A DNA stretch of 64,000 nucleotides from Paenibacillus sanguinis 2301083 = DSM 16941 (GCF_000374825.1 NZ_KB895377.1:1-64000), one strand, 5' to 3'. Positions 1-9,267 are shown, counted from the first letter of the stretch. Program-made: numbers and translations. Notes: a model not told the origin generated them from the letters alone.

Positions 1-276
1 AACAGTGGAAACGAGTACGCACACGAATCCGCGAACTCCGAGCGCTTGGAGTACCCGAATGGGCCTGCTTTAGGATGGCAAACTCGCGGCGAGGCGCATG
101 GGAAATGTCTCGGAACACAAATAATGCCCTTCCCACTTCCTACTGGGAAGCGAGAGGGCTGAAAAGTTTGCTTTCACGTTACTTAGAGCTTTGTTAACCT
201 TTTGGAACCGCCGTATGCGGACCCGCATGTACGGTGGTGTGAGAGGACGGGGGCTTGCCGCCCCCTCCTACTCGAT
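1..276 (+). mobile_element. Group II intron, 3' end (domains V-VI); 5' part outside window
   Basis: Positions about 206-240 fold as a domain V hairpin: a 5' strand ending CCGTATGCGG, a short loop, and a 3' strand carrying the two-base bulge typical of domain V, with a CGC triad near its base. Positions 241-276 fold as domain VI: GAGAGGACGGGGG pairs with CCCCCTCCTACTC, which holds an unpaired branch-point-like A at 270. The sequence ends in CGAT at 276, a normal 3' boundary. No maturase reading frame is visible, so the ORF and 5' half either lie outside the window or are lost. Bases 1-205 would be domain IV or earlier domains; I cannot subdivide them. Confidence 0.8.
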
Positions 277-404
277 TGAAGACTGTAGCATGAATAAACA
301 GTTCATTTTACATAGGACTAAAGTATCGCAAACATTAACCGAATATTTCCCCACTATGATTTTAGTATAAAGGCAAATGTATAGATATGGGGGAGTGGTC
401 AGAA

Positions 405-1601
405 TTGGATAGTCAGGCCATGGCATTGCTGGAGCGTTCTGTAGAGGAAGAAAATGAGACCCTACTTGGGAATGGGGACAGCGGCGTGGTACAGGAGACT
501 ATTGCCGATGCGGCGGTATTCCAAGCCGGGGGTTCAAATATCGACGTAAGGGCTTTTTGCCGTGAAGTACCGGTGATTGCGCCGGAAGATTCTTGTCGAA
601 GCGTGCTGCAGCTGTTTAAGAAGGATCACGATTTACCTTGCATCGTTACTTGTGATGAAAGTCACAATCCTGTAGGGCTGCTGATGCGGGACCAATTCTT
701 TCGCAATCTCGCCGGAAGATTTGCCGCCGATTTATTTTATGACCGTTCTTCTGAATATTTCGCGGTACGGAATCCGCTGGTATGCGAATTGGACACGCCA
801 GCCGGAGAATTGCTGGATGCGGCGCTGAACCGGGATGGCTCGCGCTTTTATGACTGCCTGATTATCGTGAACCGGGGGCTTTATTACGGAATTATGACGG
901 TCCAGGATTTAATGCTATTGTCCCGGGAACTACAACGTGAAGCGGATGAATCACGCCGTATGACCGTTCGAGAGAGCCGTAATCGCGTCGTGGAAATTGA
1001 ACAATCGATTGTTCAAGTATCCGAGTCGGCCCGACGTAGTCTGGATGAATTGGGAAAAATGAATAATTTGTCAGCTGAAGGCAGAGCGGAGCTGGAAGCG
1101 GTGAAGGCCTCTTTTGCCCGGGTATTGGAGATGACTCGATATCAAGAGACGCAGATGGGGCAATTGCTGGAGCGAATGAAAGAGATATCTTCCGTGGCTT
1201 CACGTATTCATGGACTCGCGGATCAAAGTGGAATGCTGGCCATGAATGCCTCCATTGAGGCAGCACATGCCGGAGAGCATGGAAGAGGATTTGCTGTAGT
1301 GGCCACGGAAGTTCGCAAGCTGGCGCTTCAGACCAAGAATTTTTCGGAAGATATCGGTGCGACCCTTGATGTTGTTGAGAAGCTGATTCAGGAAACGGCA
1401 GGGACAGCTTCCTCCACTGCTGGCGAAATGCAGCAAAGTCATAATCACGTTGGACGTGCGGATGCCACCTTCCAAGCCTTGGTTGGATCGGCCCGGGCCG
1501 TAGAATCAAAAGGACAGGAGATGTGCCAATCGTCGGAGGAAGCGGCGCAGCGGACGAAGACGGTGTTGCACGAATTGCAGCTGTTGGAACAAACAGAATG
1601 A
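405..1601 (+). CDS. Soluble methyl-accepting chemotaxis-like protein with N-terminal CBS pair
   Basis: The C-terminal half carries the conserved MCP signalling hairpin tip (ADQSGMLAMNASIEAAHAGE and the following GRGFAVVATEVRKLA), which in this family docks CheA/CheW. The N-terminal 170 residues resemble a tandem CBS module (a VPVIAPEDS start, a PVGLLMRDQFF segment, and a second repeat ending GIMTVQDLM), as found in cytoplasmic sensor proteins. There is no transmembrane segment or HAMP domain, so it is probably a cytoplasmic sensor; the ligand is unknown, although CBS pairs often bind adenine nucleotides. An ATG at 387 is in frame, but GGGGGAG at 389-395 is a strong SD for TTG 405 (9-base gap), so I chose 405. 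It sits between the intron tail and the Pho-box promoter, and no other chemotaxis gene is near. Confidence 0.82.
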   Translation: MDSQAMALLERSVEEENETLLGNGDSGVVQETIADAAVFQAGGSNIDVRAFCREVPVIAPEDSCRSVLQLFKKDHDLPCIVTCDESHNPVGLLMRDQFFRNLAGRFAADLFYDRSSEYFAVRNPLVCELDTPAGELLDAALNRDGSRFYDCLIIVNRGLYYGIMTVQDLMLLSRELQREADESRRMTVRESRNRVVEIEQSIVQVSESARRSLDELGKMNNLSAEGRAELEAVKASFARVLEMTRYQETQMGQLLERMKEISSVASRIHGLADQSGMLAMNASIEAAHAGEHGRGFAVVATEVRKLALQTKNFSEDIGATLDVVEKLIQETAGTASSTAGEMQQSHNHVGRADATFQALVGSARAVESKGQEMCQSSEEAAQRTKTVLHELQLLEQTE

Positions 1602-1604
1602 TAT

Positions 1605-1658
1605 TTTACATTAAGTTTACATTATCATTCATTTTTTTTTACATAAGTGGGCTAGAAT
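1605..1658 (+). promoter_or_regulatory. Pho-box array and promoter of pstB1-phoU
   Basis: TTTACA hexamers occur at 1605-1610, 1616-1621 and 1638-1643, with a degenerate ATTCAT at 1627-1632. That gives four positions spaced exactly 11 bp, the layout known for PhoP binding (TTAACA-like repeats) in Bacillus. A -10-like TAGAAT lies at 1653-1658 and no good -35 is present, as expected for a PhoP-activated promoter. Confidence 0.75.
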
Positions 1659-1715
1659 AATGAATATATTTCTTCTTTCGATGGCTGTTTTGGAGCATAC
1701 TAATCTTATAGCTGA

Positions 1716-1772
1716 AGCGCTGGCACGGTCTCGCTTGAATGGCGGGTACCGTGCTTGAAATTTGTTAGCGCT
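1716..1772 (+). promoter_or_regulatory. Structured 5' leader hairpin before pstB1
   Basis: GCACGGTCTCGC (1723-1734) pairs with GCGGGTACCGTGC (1742-1754), leaving a 7-base loop and one bulge. AGCGCT at 1716-1721 and 1767-1772 can close an outer helix. No U-run follows, so it is not an ordinary terminator. It could stabilise the mRNA or bind a factor; the role is unknown. Confidence 0.45.
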
Positions 1773-1842
1773 CTCCATGTCACTTCATGTGCTTCAAGGA
1801 TTGAAGGGCGGCAAGGATGCTTATTTGTGAAGGAGAACTGAC

Positions 1843-2598
1843 ATGAGCAACATTATCCAGATTAAGAAGCTGAATTTGTATTATGGGCAATTTCATGCAT
1901 TAAAGGATGTTTTTTTGGATATACCGGAGAAAGAGATTACCGCCTTTATTGGTCCCTCAGGCTGTGGGAAGTCTACGCTTCTGCGTACGCTGAACCGAAT
2001 GAACGACATGATCCCAGGGACACAGATTAATGGATCTGTGGAAATTGCCGGTTCAGACATCTATGGCGAGGAAGTGGAAGTGGAATCGTTGCGCAAGCGC
2101 GTCGGCATGGTCTTTCAACAGCCGAATCCTTTTCCAAAGTCCATTTATGATAATGTGGCCTATGGTCCTCGTCTGCACGGTATCAAAAATAAAGCGGTTT
2201 TGGATGAACTTGTCGAGAAGAGCCTTCGTCAGGCAGTATTGTGGGACGAGGTCAAGGATTTTCTGAAACGTTCGGCACTTAGCTTGTCGGGCGGTCAGCA
2301 ACAACGTCTTTGCATCGCGCGAGCTATTGCGGTGCAGCCGGATATCTTGTTAATGGATGAAGCAACTTCAGCGCTGGACCCTATCTCCACTTTGAAAATT
2401 GAAGAATTGGTACAGCAATTAAAAGATAGTTATACGATCGTCATGGTCACGCATAATATGCATCAGGCGGCTCGTATTTCGGGACGGACCGTTTTCTTTC
2501 TCAACGGGGAGATCGTGGAGGCTGATCATACGCAAACCCTGTTCTCTACGCCGCGGGACTCACGCACTGAAGATTACATTTCCGGTCGTTTCGGATAA
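1843..2598 (+). CDS. pstB: Phosphate ABC transporter ATPase PstB (orphan copy)
   Basis: ATPase that energises high-affinity phosphate import by PstCA. Walker [10 protein letters not shown] is at residues 37-45, the Q-loop lies in VFQQPNPFP, the ABC signature is LSGGQQQR, Walker B is [13 protein letters not shown], and the switch His is in [10 protein letters not shown]. Length 251 aa is normal. The usual DEPTSALDP reads DEATSALDP. It is separated from pstSCA, which has its own pstB at 12110, and is followed 15 bp later by phoU. The Pho boxes upstream place it in the phosphate-starvation regulon. It is either a second ATPase for PstCA or a PhoU partner in signalling; the sequence does not decide. 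Confidence 0.95.
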   Translation: MSNIIQIKKLNLYYGQFHALKDVFLDIPEKEITAFIGPSGCGKSTLLRTLNRMNDMIPGTQINGSVEIAGSDIYGEEVEVESLRKRVGMVFQQPNPFPKSIYDNVAYGPRLHGIKNKAVLDELVEKSLRQAVLWDEVKDFLKRSALSLSGGQQQRLCIARAIAVQPDILLMDEATSALDPISTLKIEELVQQLKDSYTIVMVTHNMHQAARISGRTVFFLNGEIVEADHTQTLFSTPRDSRTEDYISGRFG

Positions 2599-2613
2599 CG
2601 AGGAGGTTGCTGT

Positions 2614-3273
2614 ATGATTCAACGTAAGGAATTTGATGATAATCTGGAGGAACTTCGCCGTTTGCTCAGACAAATGGGAACGCATGTGGAGGAAGCTTTG
2701 ACTGGCGCCATTGAGGCTTTGCAAACCATGGACTCGACAAAAGCTAAGGAAATTGCGGCACGGGATATTGAACTGAACCAGCTGGAGGAGCAGGTTATGG
2801 ACATCGGTTCACGTCTGATTGTGACGCAGCAGCCTGTAGCCAAAGATTTGCGCCGAATCATTGTGGCGTTCAAGATTTCCAGTGATTTGGAGCGCATGGG
2901 GGATCTGGCCATTGATATTGCTAAGGTGACGACACGTCTGCAAGGCGAGACCTTGATCAAGCCACTGATCGATATTCCCAAGATGACGGAATTGGTCATT
3001 CTGATGCTGCGCGAATCCTTGCAATCCTATCTGGATGAGAATACCGATTTGGCATATAAGATGGCCAAGGATGATGATGAGGTAGATCATTTGTACAGCC
3101 AAATGATCCATGAATTGTATTCGTTCATGTCCAGCAACAAGGATTCCTTACAGCAGGCAATGCTGCTTACCTTAGTAGGTCGTTATATTGAGCGGATTGC
3201 CGATCATGCGACCAATATCGGAGAGTGCGCTGTTTATCTGGTCACCGGACATCGTCCTGATTTGAACCAATAG
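2614..3273 (+). CDS. phoU: Phosphate signalling protein PhoU
   Basis: 219-aa all-helical PhoU with two three-helix repeats; the paired metal-binding motifs appear as DLERMGDLAIDIAK (first half) and RYIERIADHATNIGE (second half). In the family it links Pst transporter state to the PhoR sensor kinase and limits phosphate uptake. SD GAGGAGG lies just upstream of the ATG. It shares a transcript with pstB1 and ends at a strong terminator. In Bacillus subtilis the phoP-phoR operon lies directly before polA; here pstB-phoU occupies that place, so phoPR may lie just left of the window (inference). Confidence 0.95.
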   Translation: MIQRKEFDDNLEELRRLLRQMGTHVEEALTGAIEALQTMDSTKAKEIAARDIELNQLEEQVMDIGSRLIVTQQPVAKDLRRIIVAFKISSDLERMGDLAIDIAKVTTRLQGETLIKPLIDIPKMTELVILMLRESLQSYLDENTDLAYKMAKDDDEVDHLYSQMIHELYSFMSSNKDSLQQAMLLTLVGRYIERIADHATNIGECAVYLVTGHRPDLNQ

Positions 3274-3316
3274 TTACTATTAGATGTTGTTTTAAATACG
3301 CAATATTAGGACTACG

Positions 3317-3358
3317 AACGGTCGCTGCTTGCAAACCTGCAAGCGGCGGCCGTTTTTT
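3317..3358 (+). terminator. Rho-independent terminator after phoU
   Basis: A long GC-rich hairpin (AACGGTCGCTGCTTGCA against TGCAAGCGGCGGCCGTT) is followed by TTTTTT. Confidence 0.9.
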
Positions 3359-3440
3359 GTGCTGGAGTTTACCCGGTGTTTTTGATAGGGGGCTTTGTGT
3401 TATCATAAGACAAGGTACAAATTTGTGGACGAGGTGTCGT

Positions 3441-6098
3441 ATGGAAAAATTGATACTTATAGATGGCAACAGCATCATTTATCGGGCGTTCTTTGCGATG
3501 CCGCCGCTGACTAACTCAAGTGGAATGCATACAAATGCCGTATATGGATTCACCAACATGCTGCTACGGCTCATTCAAGAAGAGCGGCCTACGCATATTC
3601 TTGTCGCTTTTGATGCGGGCAAAGTGACTTTCCGCCATGAGTCGTATCAAGATTATAAAGGTGGCCGCGACAAGACTCCACCCGAATTGGCTGAGCAATT
3701 TCCCATGCTGCGTGAACTGCTGGAAAGCTTTGGTATCTCCTGGTTTGAATTGGCCGGGTATGAGGCCGACGATATCATCGGGACGCTGAGCAAGCAAGGG
3801 GAAGAAGCGGGATATGATGTGCTGGTTGTTACCGGTGATAAAGATATGCTGCAAGTGGTGAGTGACAAGGTTAAAGTAGCGTTGACCCGTAAAGGAGTTA
3901 GTGAGATCGAGCCTTATGGCCCAAAGGAAATTGAGGATCGTTATCAGCTCAAGCCGCTGCAAATCATCGACCTGAAGGGCTTGATGGGAGATGCTTCCGA
4001 TAATATTCCAGGCGTACCTGGAATCGGAGAGAAGACAGCGCTGAAGCTGTTGCATCAATTCGGCTCTGTGGAGGAAGTTCTGGCCCATTTAGATGAACTC
4101 AAGGGGAAGATGAAGGAGAATCTGGTCAATCATGCAGAGGACGCGCGTCTAAGCAAACAACTTGCCACCATTTTCCGTGAGGTTCCCGTTGAACGTTCGT
4201 GGGATGATATGATATTTTCCGGGATTTCCGAAGAAAAGGCGGTCCCTATGCTGCGTAAGCTGGAATTCAAGTCACTGCTGGACAGGTTGTCCTTTACTGC
4301 CAATGCAGGAGAGACCGAGGGTGGGGCGCAGGAACTGGCGGATATCTCTGTTATACAGGTGGACCAGAGTAACCTGCCAGAGCTTATTGCCAAGCTGCCT
4401 GAGGTTGAAGGACTGATTGTGGAATCTCATGGAGAGAACCCACATCAGGCTGAATTGATGGGAATCATTTTGTCTACTGCGGATCAGCATTTCTTCTTGA
4501 CCCTTGACGCGCTTCAGCTTGAAGAAGCGAAGGAGGTGCTGAACTGGCTGGCGGACGACGGAATTCCCAAGCGCGGCTATGATCTGCATCGGGCCGATCT
4601 TGTTTTGTTTTGGCAAGGGATTGCCTTCGCTGGCGCTGAACATGATATTCAGCTTGCCGCATATTTGCTTGATCCGACGGAGAACGACCAGACAATTCAT
4701 GGTTTGGCTGTCAAATACCGCTTGCCCGGGGTGCCTGCCGATGATGAGGTTTATGGTAAGGGAGCCAAATTCAAGGTGCCGGATGCGGAGGAGCTCAGCA
4801 GGCATTTAGCACGTAAAGGAGATGCGCTTCGCCGCATCTTGCCGCTCCAGCGGGAAGAGCTTGAGAATTATGAGATGCACCGGTTATTTTATGAGATGGA
4901 GATGCCTCTATCCCGGATATTAGCCGATATGGAGAAGCAAGGTGTGGCTGTAAACCGGGAAGCTCTCAAGGAGCTTGGGGTGGAATTTGAAGCCCAGATC
5001 AGTAAGCTGGTGGCCCGTATCTATGATATTGCTGGATTGGAATTCAACATTAATTCGACCAAGCAGTTGGGCGAAATTTTGTTCGACAAGCTAGGACTAC
5101 CCGTGGTTAAGAAGACCAAAACAGGTTATTCGACGGACGCTGAAGTGTTGGACAAGCTTGCTCCCTATCATGAGATCGTTCAATTTATTTTGGAATATCG
5201 TCAACTGGCCAAGCTGCAATCTACCTATGTGGAAGGGCTATTAAAAGAAATATCGACCAGGACAGGCAAGGTGCATACCTATTTCCGGCAGACGATTGCT
5301 GCAACCGGTCGTCTAAGCAGTCAATTCCCTAACCTGCAGAACATCCCGATTCGCTTGGAAGAAGGCCGTAAAATCCGCAAGGTGTTTGTTCCATCTGAGT
5401 CAGGCTGGTCCATTCTCGCGGCTGACTATTCTCAAATTGAGCTGCGCGTGCTGGCCCATATTTCGGGTGATGAGGGCTTAAGAGAAGCATTCCTGCATGA
5501 TATGGACATTCATACGAAGACGGCCATGGACGTGTTTGGGGTTGGACCTGATGAGGTCGACAGCAATATGCGCCGTTCTGCCAAGGCGGTTAATTTCGGT
5601 ATCGTGTATGGTATTAGCGATTATGGTTTATCGCAAAATCTCAACATTACCCGCAAGGAAGCTGCTCGCTTCATCGACCAGTATTTCGATGCGTTCCAGG
5701 GCGTTCGTCGCTACATGGACGAGATCGTGAAGGAAGCCAAACGGGATGGATATGTCAAGACCTTGCTGGAGCGCCGACGTTATTTGCCAGAGATTAATGC
5801 CTCTAACTTCAACCTGCGCTCTTTTGCTGAACGGACCGCAATGAACACGCCGATACAGGGCAGTGCGGCTGACATTATCAAGCTGGCGATGGTTCGTATG
5901 GACGAGACGATGCAGAAGCATAATCTGAAAAGCCGTATGCTGCTTCAGGTGCATGATGAATTGGTATTTGAAGTACCGCCGGATGAATTGGAATTAATGA
6001 AGCAACTTGTGCCGGAAACGATGGAAAAGGCCTTGACGTTATCCGTTCCGCTCAAAGCTGAAGTATCGTGTGGCTTGAATTGGTACGAAGCCAAATGA
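3441..6098 (+). CDS. polA: DNA polymerase I
   Basis: Repair polymerase that removes RNA primers and fills gaps. Residues 1-300 form the 5'-nuclease (FAFDAGK-type core VAFDAGKVTFRH, EADDIIG, and a GDASDNIPGVPGIG helix-hairpin-helix). The middle part is the 3'-5' exonuclease fold, but its first catalytic motif reads GLIVESHGENPH instead of the D-x-E motif, so proofreading is probably inactive, as in Bacillus PolA. The polymerase has motif A ADYSQIELR, motif B RRSAKAVNFGIVYG and motif C QVHDELVFEV. Start ATG 3441 follows GAGGTG; the frame is open further upstream but without an SD. Length 885 aa is standard. Followed by mutM and coaE as in Bacilli. Confidence 0.97.
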   Translation: MEKLILIDGNSIIYRAFFAMPPLTNSSGMHTNAVYGFTNMLLRLIQEERPTHILVAFDAGKVTFRHESYQDYKGGRDKTPPELAEQFPMLRELLESFGISWFELAGYEADDIIGTLSKQGEEAGYDVLVVTGDKDMLQVVSDKVKVALTRKGVSEIEPYGPKEIEDRYQLKPLQIIDLKGLMGDASDNIPGVPGIGEKTALKLLHQFGSVEEVLAHLDELKGKMKENLVNHAEDARLSKQLATIFREVPVERSWDDMIFSGISEEKAVPMLRKLEFKSLLDRLSFTANAGETEGGAQELADISVIQVDQSNLPELIAKLPEVEGLIVESHGENPHQAELMGIILSTADQHFFLTLDALQLEEAKEVLNWLADDGIPKRGYDLHRADLVLFWQGIAFAGAEHDIQLAAYLLDPTENDQTIHGLAVKYRLPGVPADDEVYGKGAKFKVPDAEELSRHLARKGDALRRILPLQREELENYEMHRLFYEMEMPLSRILADMEKQGVAVNREALKELGVEFEAQISKLVARIYDIAGLEFNINSTKQLGEILFDKLGLPVVKKTKTGYSTDAEVLDKLAPYHEIVQFILEYRQLAKLQSTYVEGLLKEISTRTGKVHTYFRQTIAATGRLSSQFPNLQNIPIRLEEGRKIRKVFVPSESGWSILAADYSQIELRVLAHISGDEGLREAFLHDMDIHTKTAMDVFGVGPDEVDSNMRRSAKAVNFGIVYGISDYGLSQNLNITRKEAARFIDQYFDAFQGVRRYMDEIVKEAKRDGYVKTLLERRRYLPEINASNFNLRSFAERTAMNTPIQGSAADIIKLAMVRMDETMQKHNLKSRMLLQVHDELVFEVPPDELELMKQLVPETMEKALTLSVPLKAEVSCGLNWYEAK

Positions 6099-6141
6099 CC
6101 TTCAGGATGCAGTAATATTACAGTATTAGAGGTGTCAAATC

Positions 6142-6996
6142 ATGCCGGAATTGCCGGAAGTCGAGACAGTCAGAAGAACGTTGACCCAGCTAGTGGTCGG
6201 AAAAACAATTGAGGGCGTGCAGGTGCTGCTGCCGCGTATTATTCAGCGTCCGGATGATATCCGGCGCTTTGAAACCGAGTTGACCGGGCATACCATTACG
6301 GAGATTGGCCGAAGAGGCAAATTCCTGCGTATCATTATGGATGGAGTAGTGCTTGTCTCCCATCTGCGGATGGAAGGCCGTTATGGTGTATATCCGGCAG
6401 ATGAGCAGGTGGAGAAGCATACTCACGTCATCTTCACATTTACGGATGGCACTCAGCTTCGTTATAAGGATGTTCGCCAGTTTGGGACCATGCATCTTTT
6501 TGCAGGTGGAGAAGAGCTGAAGGAAAAACCCCTCTCCAAGCTTGGTCTGGAGCCGCTGGATGGAGATTTCACGTTAGAAGCCTTTTCTCAGGTTATCTCC
6601 CGGCGTACTACCAAGATCAAGCCAACATTGCTTAATCAAGAATATATCGTTGGTTTAGGTAATATTTATGTAGACGAAGCCTTGTTTCGAGCAAGAATTC
6701 ACCCCGAGCGACCGGCTAATGAATTATCCTCCGAAGAACTTCAGGTGCTGCATATGGCTATTGTGTCCACTCTGGAAGAAGCGGTAGCGGCTGGGGGATC
6801 TTCAATTAAGTCCTATGTTAATGGACAAGGGGAGATGGGGATGTTCCAGCATTCCTTGCAAATTTATGGACGAAAGGGAGAGGCATGCAGGAATTGTGGT
6901 CATCCGGTGGAGAAATCGGTGGTTGGTGGCCGGGGAACTCATTTTTGTCCGGAGTGCCAGACCCCTCCCGCTCTGACAACCTACTCCAAAGTGTGA
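6142..6996 (+). CDS. mutM: Formamidopyrimidine-DNA glycosylase (Fpg/MutM)
   Basis: Excises 8-oxoguanine and other oxidised purines. The mature N-terminus PELPEVETVRR supplies the catalytic Pro and Glu; KIKPTLLNQ and GLGNIYVDEAL are typical helix-two-turn-helix elements; and a C-terminal zinc finger has CRNC and CPEC. SD AGAGGTG precedes the ATG. 284 aa, full length. It is 43 bp after polA and 11 bp before coaE, so these form a repair/CoA operon. Confidence 0.97.
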   Translation: MPELPEVETVRRTLTQLVVGKTIEGVQVLLPRIIQRPDDIRRFETELTGHTITEIGRRGKFLRIIMDGVVLVSHLRMEGRYGVYPADEQVEKHTHVIFTFTDGTQLRYKDVRQFGTMHLFAGGEELKEKPLSKLGLEPLDGDFTLEAFSQVISRRTTKIKPTLLNQEYIVGLGNIYVDEALFRARIHPERPANELSSEELQVLHMAIVSTLEEAVAAGGSSIKSYVNGQGEMGMFQHSLQIYGRKGEACRNCGHPVEKSVVGGRGTHFCPECQTPPALTTYSKV

Positions 6997-7007
6997 GGTG
7001 CACCGGC

Positions 7008-7604
7008 ATGAATATTGGATTGACCGGTGGGATCGCTACCGGCAAAAGTACGGTATCCCGCATGCTGGCCCAGCGAGGCGCAGTAATTATAGATGCCGAT
7101 ATCATTGCCAGAGAAATTATGGAGCCGGGACATCCGGTGCTGGCCGCTGTTGCTGAACGGTTCGGACAAGCTATTCTGCATTCGGACGGAAGTCTCAACC
7201 GGAAGAAGCTGGGGGAGATTATTTTCTCTCAGCCTGAAGAGCGGAAAGCGCTGGAGGGTTTGACTCATCCTGCCATCCGAATCGAAATGAAAAGGCGAAT
7301 ATCGGAATGGGAAGCTGTGGATCCTTCGAAGCTGGTCGTCGCTGATATTCCACTATTGTATGAATCGGGGCTAGAATCCTTATATGAAGAAATCATGGTG
7401 GTGTATGCACCCAGAGAAGTGCAGAAATCTCGATTAATGTCTAGGGATGGGCTGACGGAAAAAGAAGCGGAGCAACGGTTGAACGCCCAGATGGATATCG
7501 AATTGAAGAAGGAGAGGGCGCATATTTTGATTGATAATAGTCAAGGATTGGAAGAAACAGAGCAGCAGATTAAGCGCTTTTGGCGGGATAAGGTTCAAAT
7601 ATGA
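7008..7604 (+). CDS. coaE: Dephospho-CoA kinase
   Basis: Catalyses the last step of CoA synthesis, phosphorylation of the ribose 3'-OH of dephospho-CoA. The N-terminal P-loop is GLTGGIATGKST, followed by IDADIIAREIMEPG and the VVADIPLLYESG core. Start ATG 7008 after GAGGTG matches the family N-terminus; the frame continues upstream into mutM without support. 198 aa. It overlaps the next gene by ATGA (7601-7604), implying translational coupling. Confidence 0.95.
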   Translation: MNIGLTGGIATGKSTVSRMLAQRGAVIIDADIIAREIMEPGHPVLAAVAERFGQAILHSDGSLNRKKLGEIIFSQPEERKALEGLTHPAIRIEMKRRISEWEAVDPSKLVVADIPLLYESGLESLYEEIMVVYAPREVQKSRLMSRDGLTEKEAEQRLNAQMDIELKKERAHILIDNSQGLEETEQQIKRFWRDKVQI

Positions 7605-8164
7605 GCTGGCTTCGAAAGAAAAGGGTGCTGCTTTTACTGTTTCTCGGGTTTACCGTTCTGTTGTTTTTCAATTCTACGTGGTTATCGCTGTTTTACCCGA
7701 TTTATTATAAGAACGAAATTCGCCAGCACGCTCAGGTGAACGAACTGGACCCCTTCATCGTAGCGGCCATCATCAAGGTGGAGAGCAACTATAAGCCGGG
7801 TGCCGAGTCTCGGAAGGGGGCGCTGGGTATTATGCAAATCATGCCGGATACGGCGAACTGGGTCATTGAAATGGCCAGGCTTCCGGAAGCCACGCTGGAG
7901 GAAATTCGCAATGAGACAGAGACAAATATAGCTATAGGAAGCTGGTATTTAAAATCATTGTCTGATCAATTTGGGGGTAATCAAATTGCCATGATTGCAG
8001 CCTACAATGCGGGCCCAACCAATGTGAAGAACTGGCTGAAAAGCGGGAGATGGGATGGCCGTCTGGAGACATCGAAGGATATACCGTTCGGTGAGACTCG
8101 GCACTATGTGCAGCGGGTTACTCATTATTACAAGCAGTATTCGGATATATACGACGACTTCTAG
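7601..8164 (+). CDS. Membrane-anchored SLT-type lytic transglycosylase
   Basis: One N-terminal membrane segment (residues 8-30, LLLLFLGFTVLLFF) is followed by an extracellular SLT domain. The catalytic Glu lies in IIKVESNYKPGA, followed by GALGIMQIMPDTA and AAYNAGPTNV, the three SLT signature blocks. It cleaves peptidoglycan between MurNAc and GlcNAc. 187 aa, similar to YjbJ/YtcG-type short enzymes. Translationally coupled to coaE. Confidence 0.92.
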   Translation: MSWLRKKRVLLLLFLGFTVLLFFNSTWLSLFYPIYYKNEIRQHAQVNELDPFIVAAIIKVESNYKPGAESRKGALGIMQIMPDTANWVIEMARLPEATLEEIRNETETNIAIGSWYLKSLSDQFGGNQIAMIAAYNAGPTNVKNWLKSGRWDGRLETSKDIPFGETRHYVQRVTHYYKQYSDIYDDF

Positions 8165-8180
8165 AGGCTGCATTAACAAG

Positions 8181-8216
8181 AAAAAGCATCAACAGCGAAT
8201 GAACGCTATCGATGCC
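8181..8216 (-). terminator. Terminator of the SASP gene
   Basis: Read on the minus strand, GCATCGATAGCG pairs with CGCTGTTGATGC (one mismatch) and TTTTTC follows. It may also end the coaE operon from the other side. Confidence 0.75.
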
Positions 8217-8230
8217 TTTCCATACCGGCA

Positions 8231-8452
8231 TTATTTGTATTGACCAGCCAGTTGTTGTTCGGCGATAGTTACCAGACGTTTCGTAATGTAACCACCGATC
8301 GAACCGTTTTCGTAAGAAGTCAGGTTGCCGGCATATCCGTCTTGTGGGAAGGAGATGCCAAGTTCCTGTGCGATTTCATATTTCATTTGATCCAACGCTC
8401 CAGAAGCTTGTTTAACCACCAGATTGTTCGAAGAGTTGTTGTTTTGGGCCAC
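8231..8452 (-). CDS. Alpha/beta-type small acid-soluble spore protein
   Basis: 73-aa protein of the DNA-coating spore protein family, made in the forespore and degraded by GPR protease at germination. The family blocks are visible: [13 protein letters not shown], containing the GPR-cleavage-type EIAQE core, and the C-terminal [12 protein letters not shown] start after the very strong SD AAGGAGGTG. Monocistronic and opposite in orientation to its neighbours. The sigma-G promoter was not resolved. Confidence 0.95.
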   Translation of the reverse strand: MAQNNNSSNNLVVKQASGALDQMKYEIAQELGISFPQDGYAGNLTSYENGSIGGYITKRLVTIAEQQLAGQYK

Positions 8453-8590
8453 GATTGTTCACCTCCTTGCGGTTGGTAACAGTATTATGTGCCTGGACTA
8501 TCGAGTTCATTACGGAATTGTGCAGTAATTTATTGGCATTAATTTATAATAGGTGTGAGCATTGTATTTTTTGAAGGGAGGAAGGCTGGC

Positions 8591-9058
8591 TTGAGATGTC
8601 CTTATTGCGACTATTTTGGCACTAAAGTTCTCGATTCAAGACCTGCTAATGAGAATCGCTCCATTCGCCGTCGTCGTGAATGTGAGAAATGCAGCCGCCG
8701 TTTTACCACTTTTGAGATGGTTGAGGAAATGCCCTTGATTGTCATCAAGAAGGATGGCAGCCGTGAGGAATTTAGCAGGGAGAAGATGTTGCGTGGCCTG
8801 ATCCGGGCATGTGAGAAGCGCCCTGTGTCGGTAGAGCAATTAGAATCCATCGTATCCGAGGTCGAGCGCTCGATGCATTCTGCCAATGCTGAAGTGGAGA
8901 GTCGGGAGATTGGCGAGCTCGTTATGGAACAGCTTTATCCGGTGGATGAGGTGGCATATGTGCGTTTTGCGTCGGTATATCGGCAATTCAAAGACATTAA
9001 CATGTTTATGAAGGAACTTAAGGGGCTGCTGTCCAAGAATACAGAGGCCGATAATTAA
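8591..9058 (+). CDS. nrdR: Transcriptional repressor NrdR
   Basis: Zinc-ribbon/ATP-cone repressor of ribonucleotide reductase genes. The N-terminal ribbon has CPYC and CEKC around [14 protein letters not shown], and an ATP-cone follows ([17 protein letters not shown]). Translation most likely begins at TTG 8591 (GGGAGG upstream), giving the normal RCPYC N-terminus and 155 aa; upstream in-frame codons are unsupported. Same neighbourhood as in Bacillus (polA-mutM-coaE-nrdR). Confidence 0.95.
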   Translation: MRCPYCDYFGTKVLDSRPANENRSIRRRRECEKCSRRFTTFEMVEEMPLIVIKKDGSREEFSREKMLRGLIRACEKRPVSVEQLESIVSEVERSMHSANAEVESREIGELVMEQLYPVDEVAYVRFASVYRQFKDINMFMKELKGLLSKNTEADN

Positions 9059-9093
9059 CAAGCAATGTCTGTTCATAACGATAAGAGCAAAGG

Positions 9094-9137
9094 TAAACAC
9101 TTCTCGTCAAAAATGCGCAGGAGTGTTTATTTTTTTG
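9094..9137 (+). terminator. Terminator after nrdR
   Basis: TAAACACTTC pairs with GAGTGTTTA across a 17-base loop, followed by a run of seven T. Confidence 0.7.
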
Positions 9138-9177
9138 CGTTAATGCGAAAGTTACATGGTATAAACCTGTTTATCAT

Positions 9178-9231
9178 TTTACACAAAGTTTACAAAACGA
9201 AAACACGGGATTGATCTTTGATCCCTATAAT
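9178..9231 (+). promoter_or_regulatory. Pho-box array and promoter of pstSCAB
   Basis: TTTACA at 9178-9183 and 9189-9194 and AAAACA at 9200-9205 are spaced exactly 11 bp; a weaker GTTACA lies at 9151. TATAAT is at 9226-9231. The arrangement matches PhoP-activated promoters and mirrors that before pstB1 (1605-1658). Confidence 0.75.
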
Positions 9232-9267
9232 CAAGTTGTAAAACAAATAAGGGGGATACCTAAGACA

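Noticed and set aside
892..1509. 205-codon antisense ORF in the CBS-MCP gene
   Set aside because: The plus-strand MCP motifs are unmistakable; the antisense product has no domain likeness.
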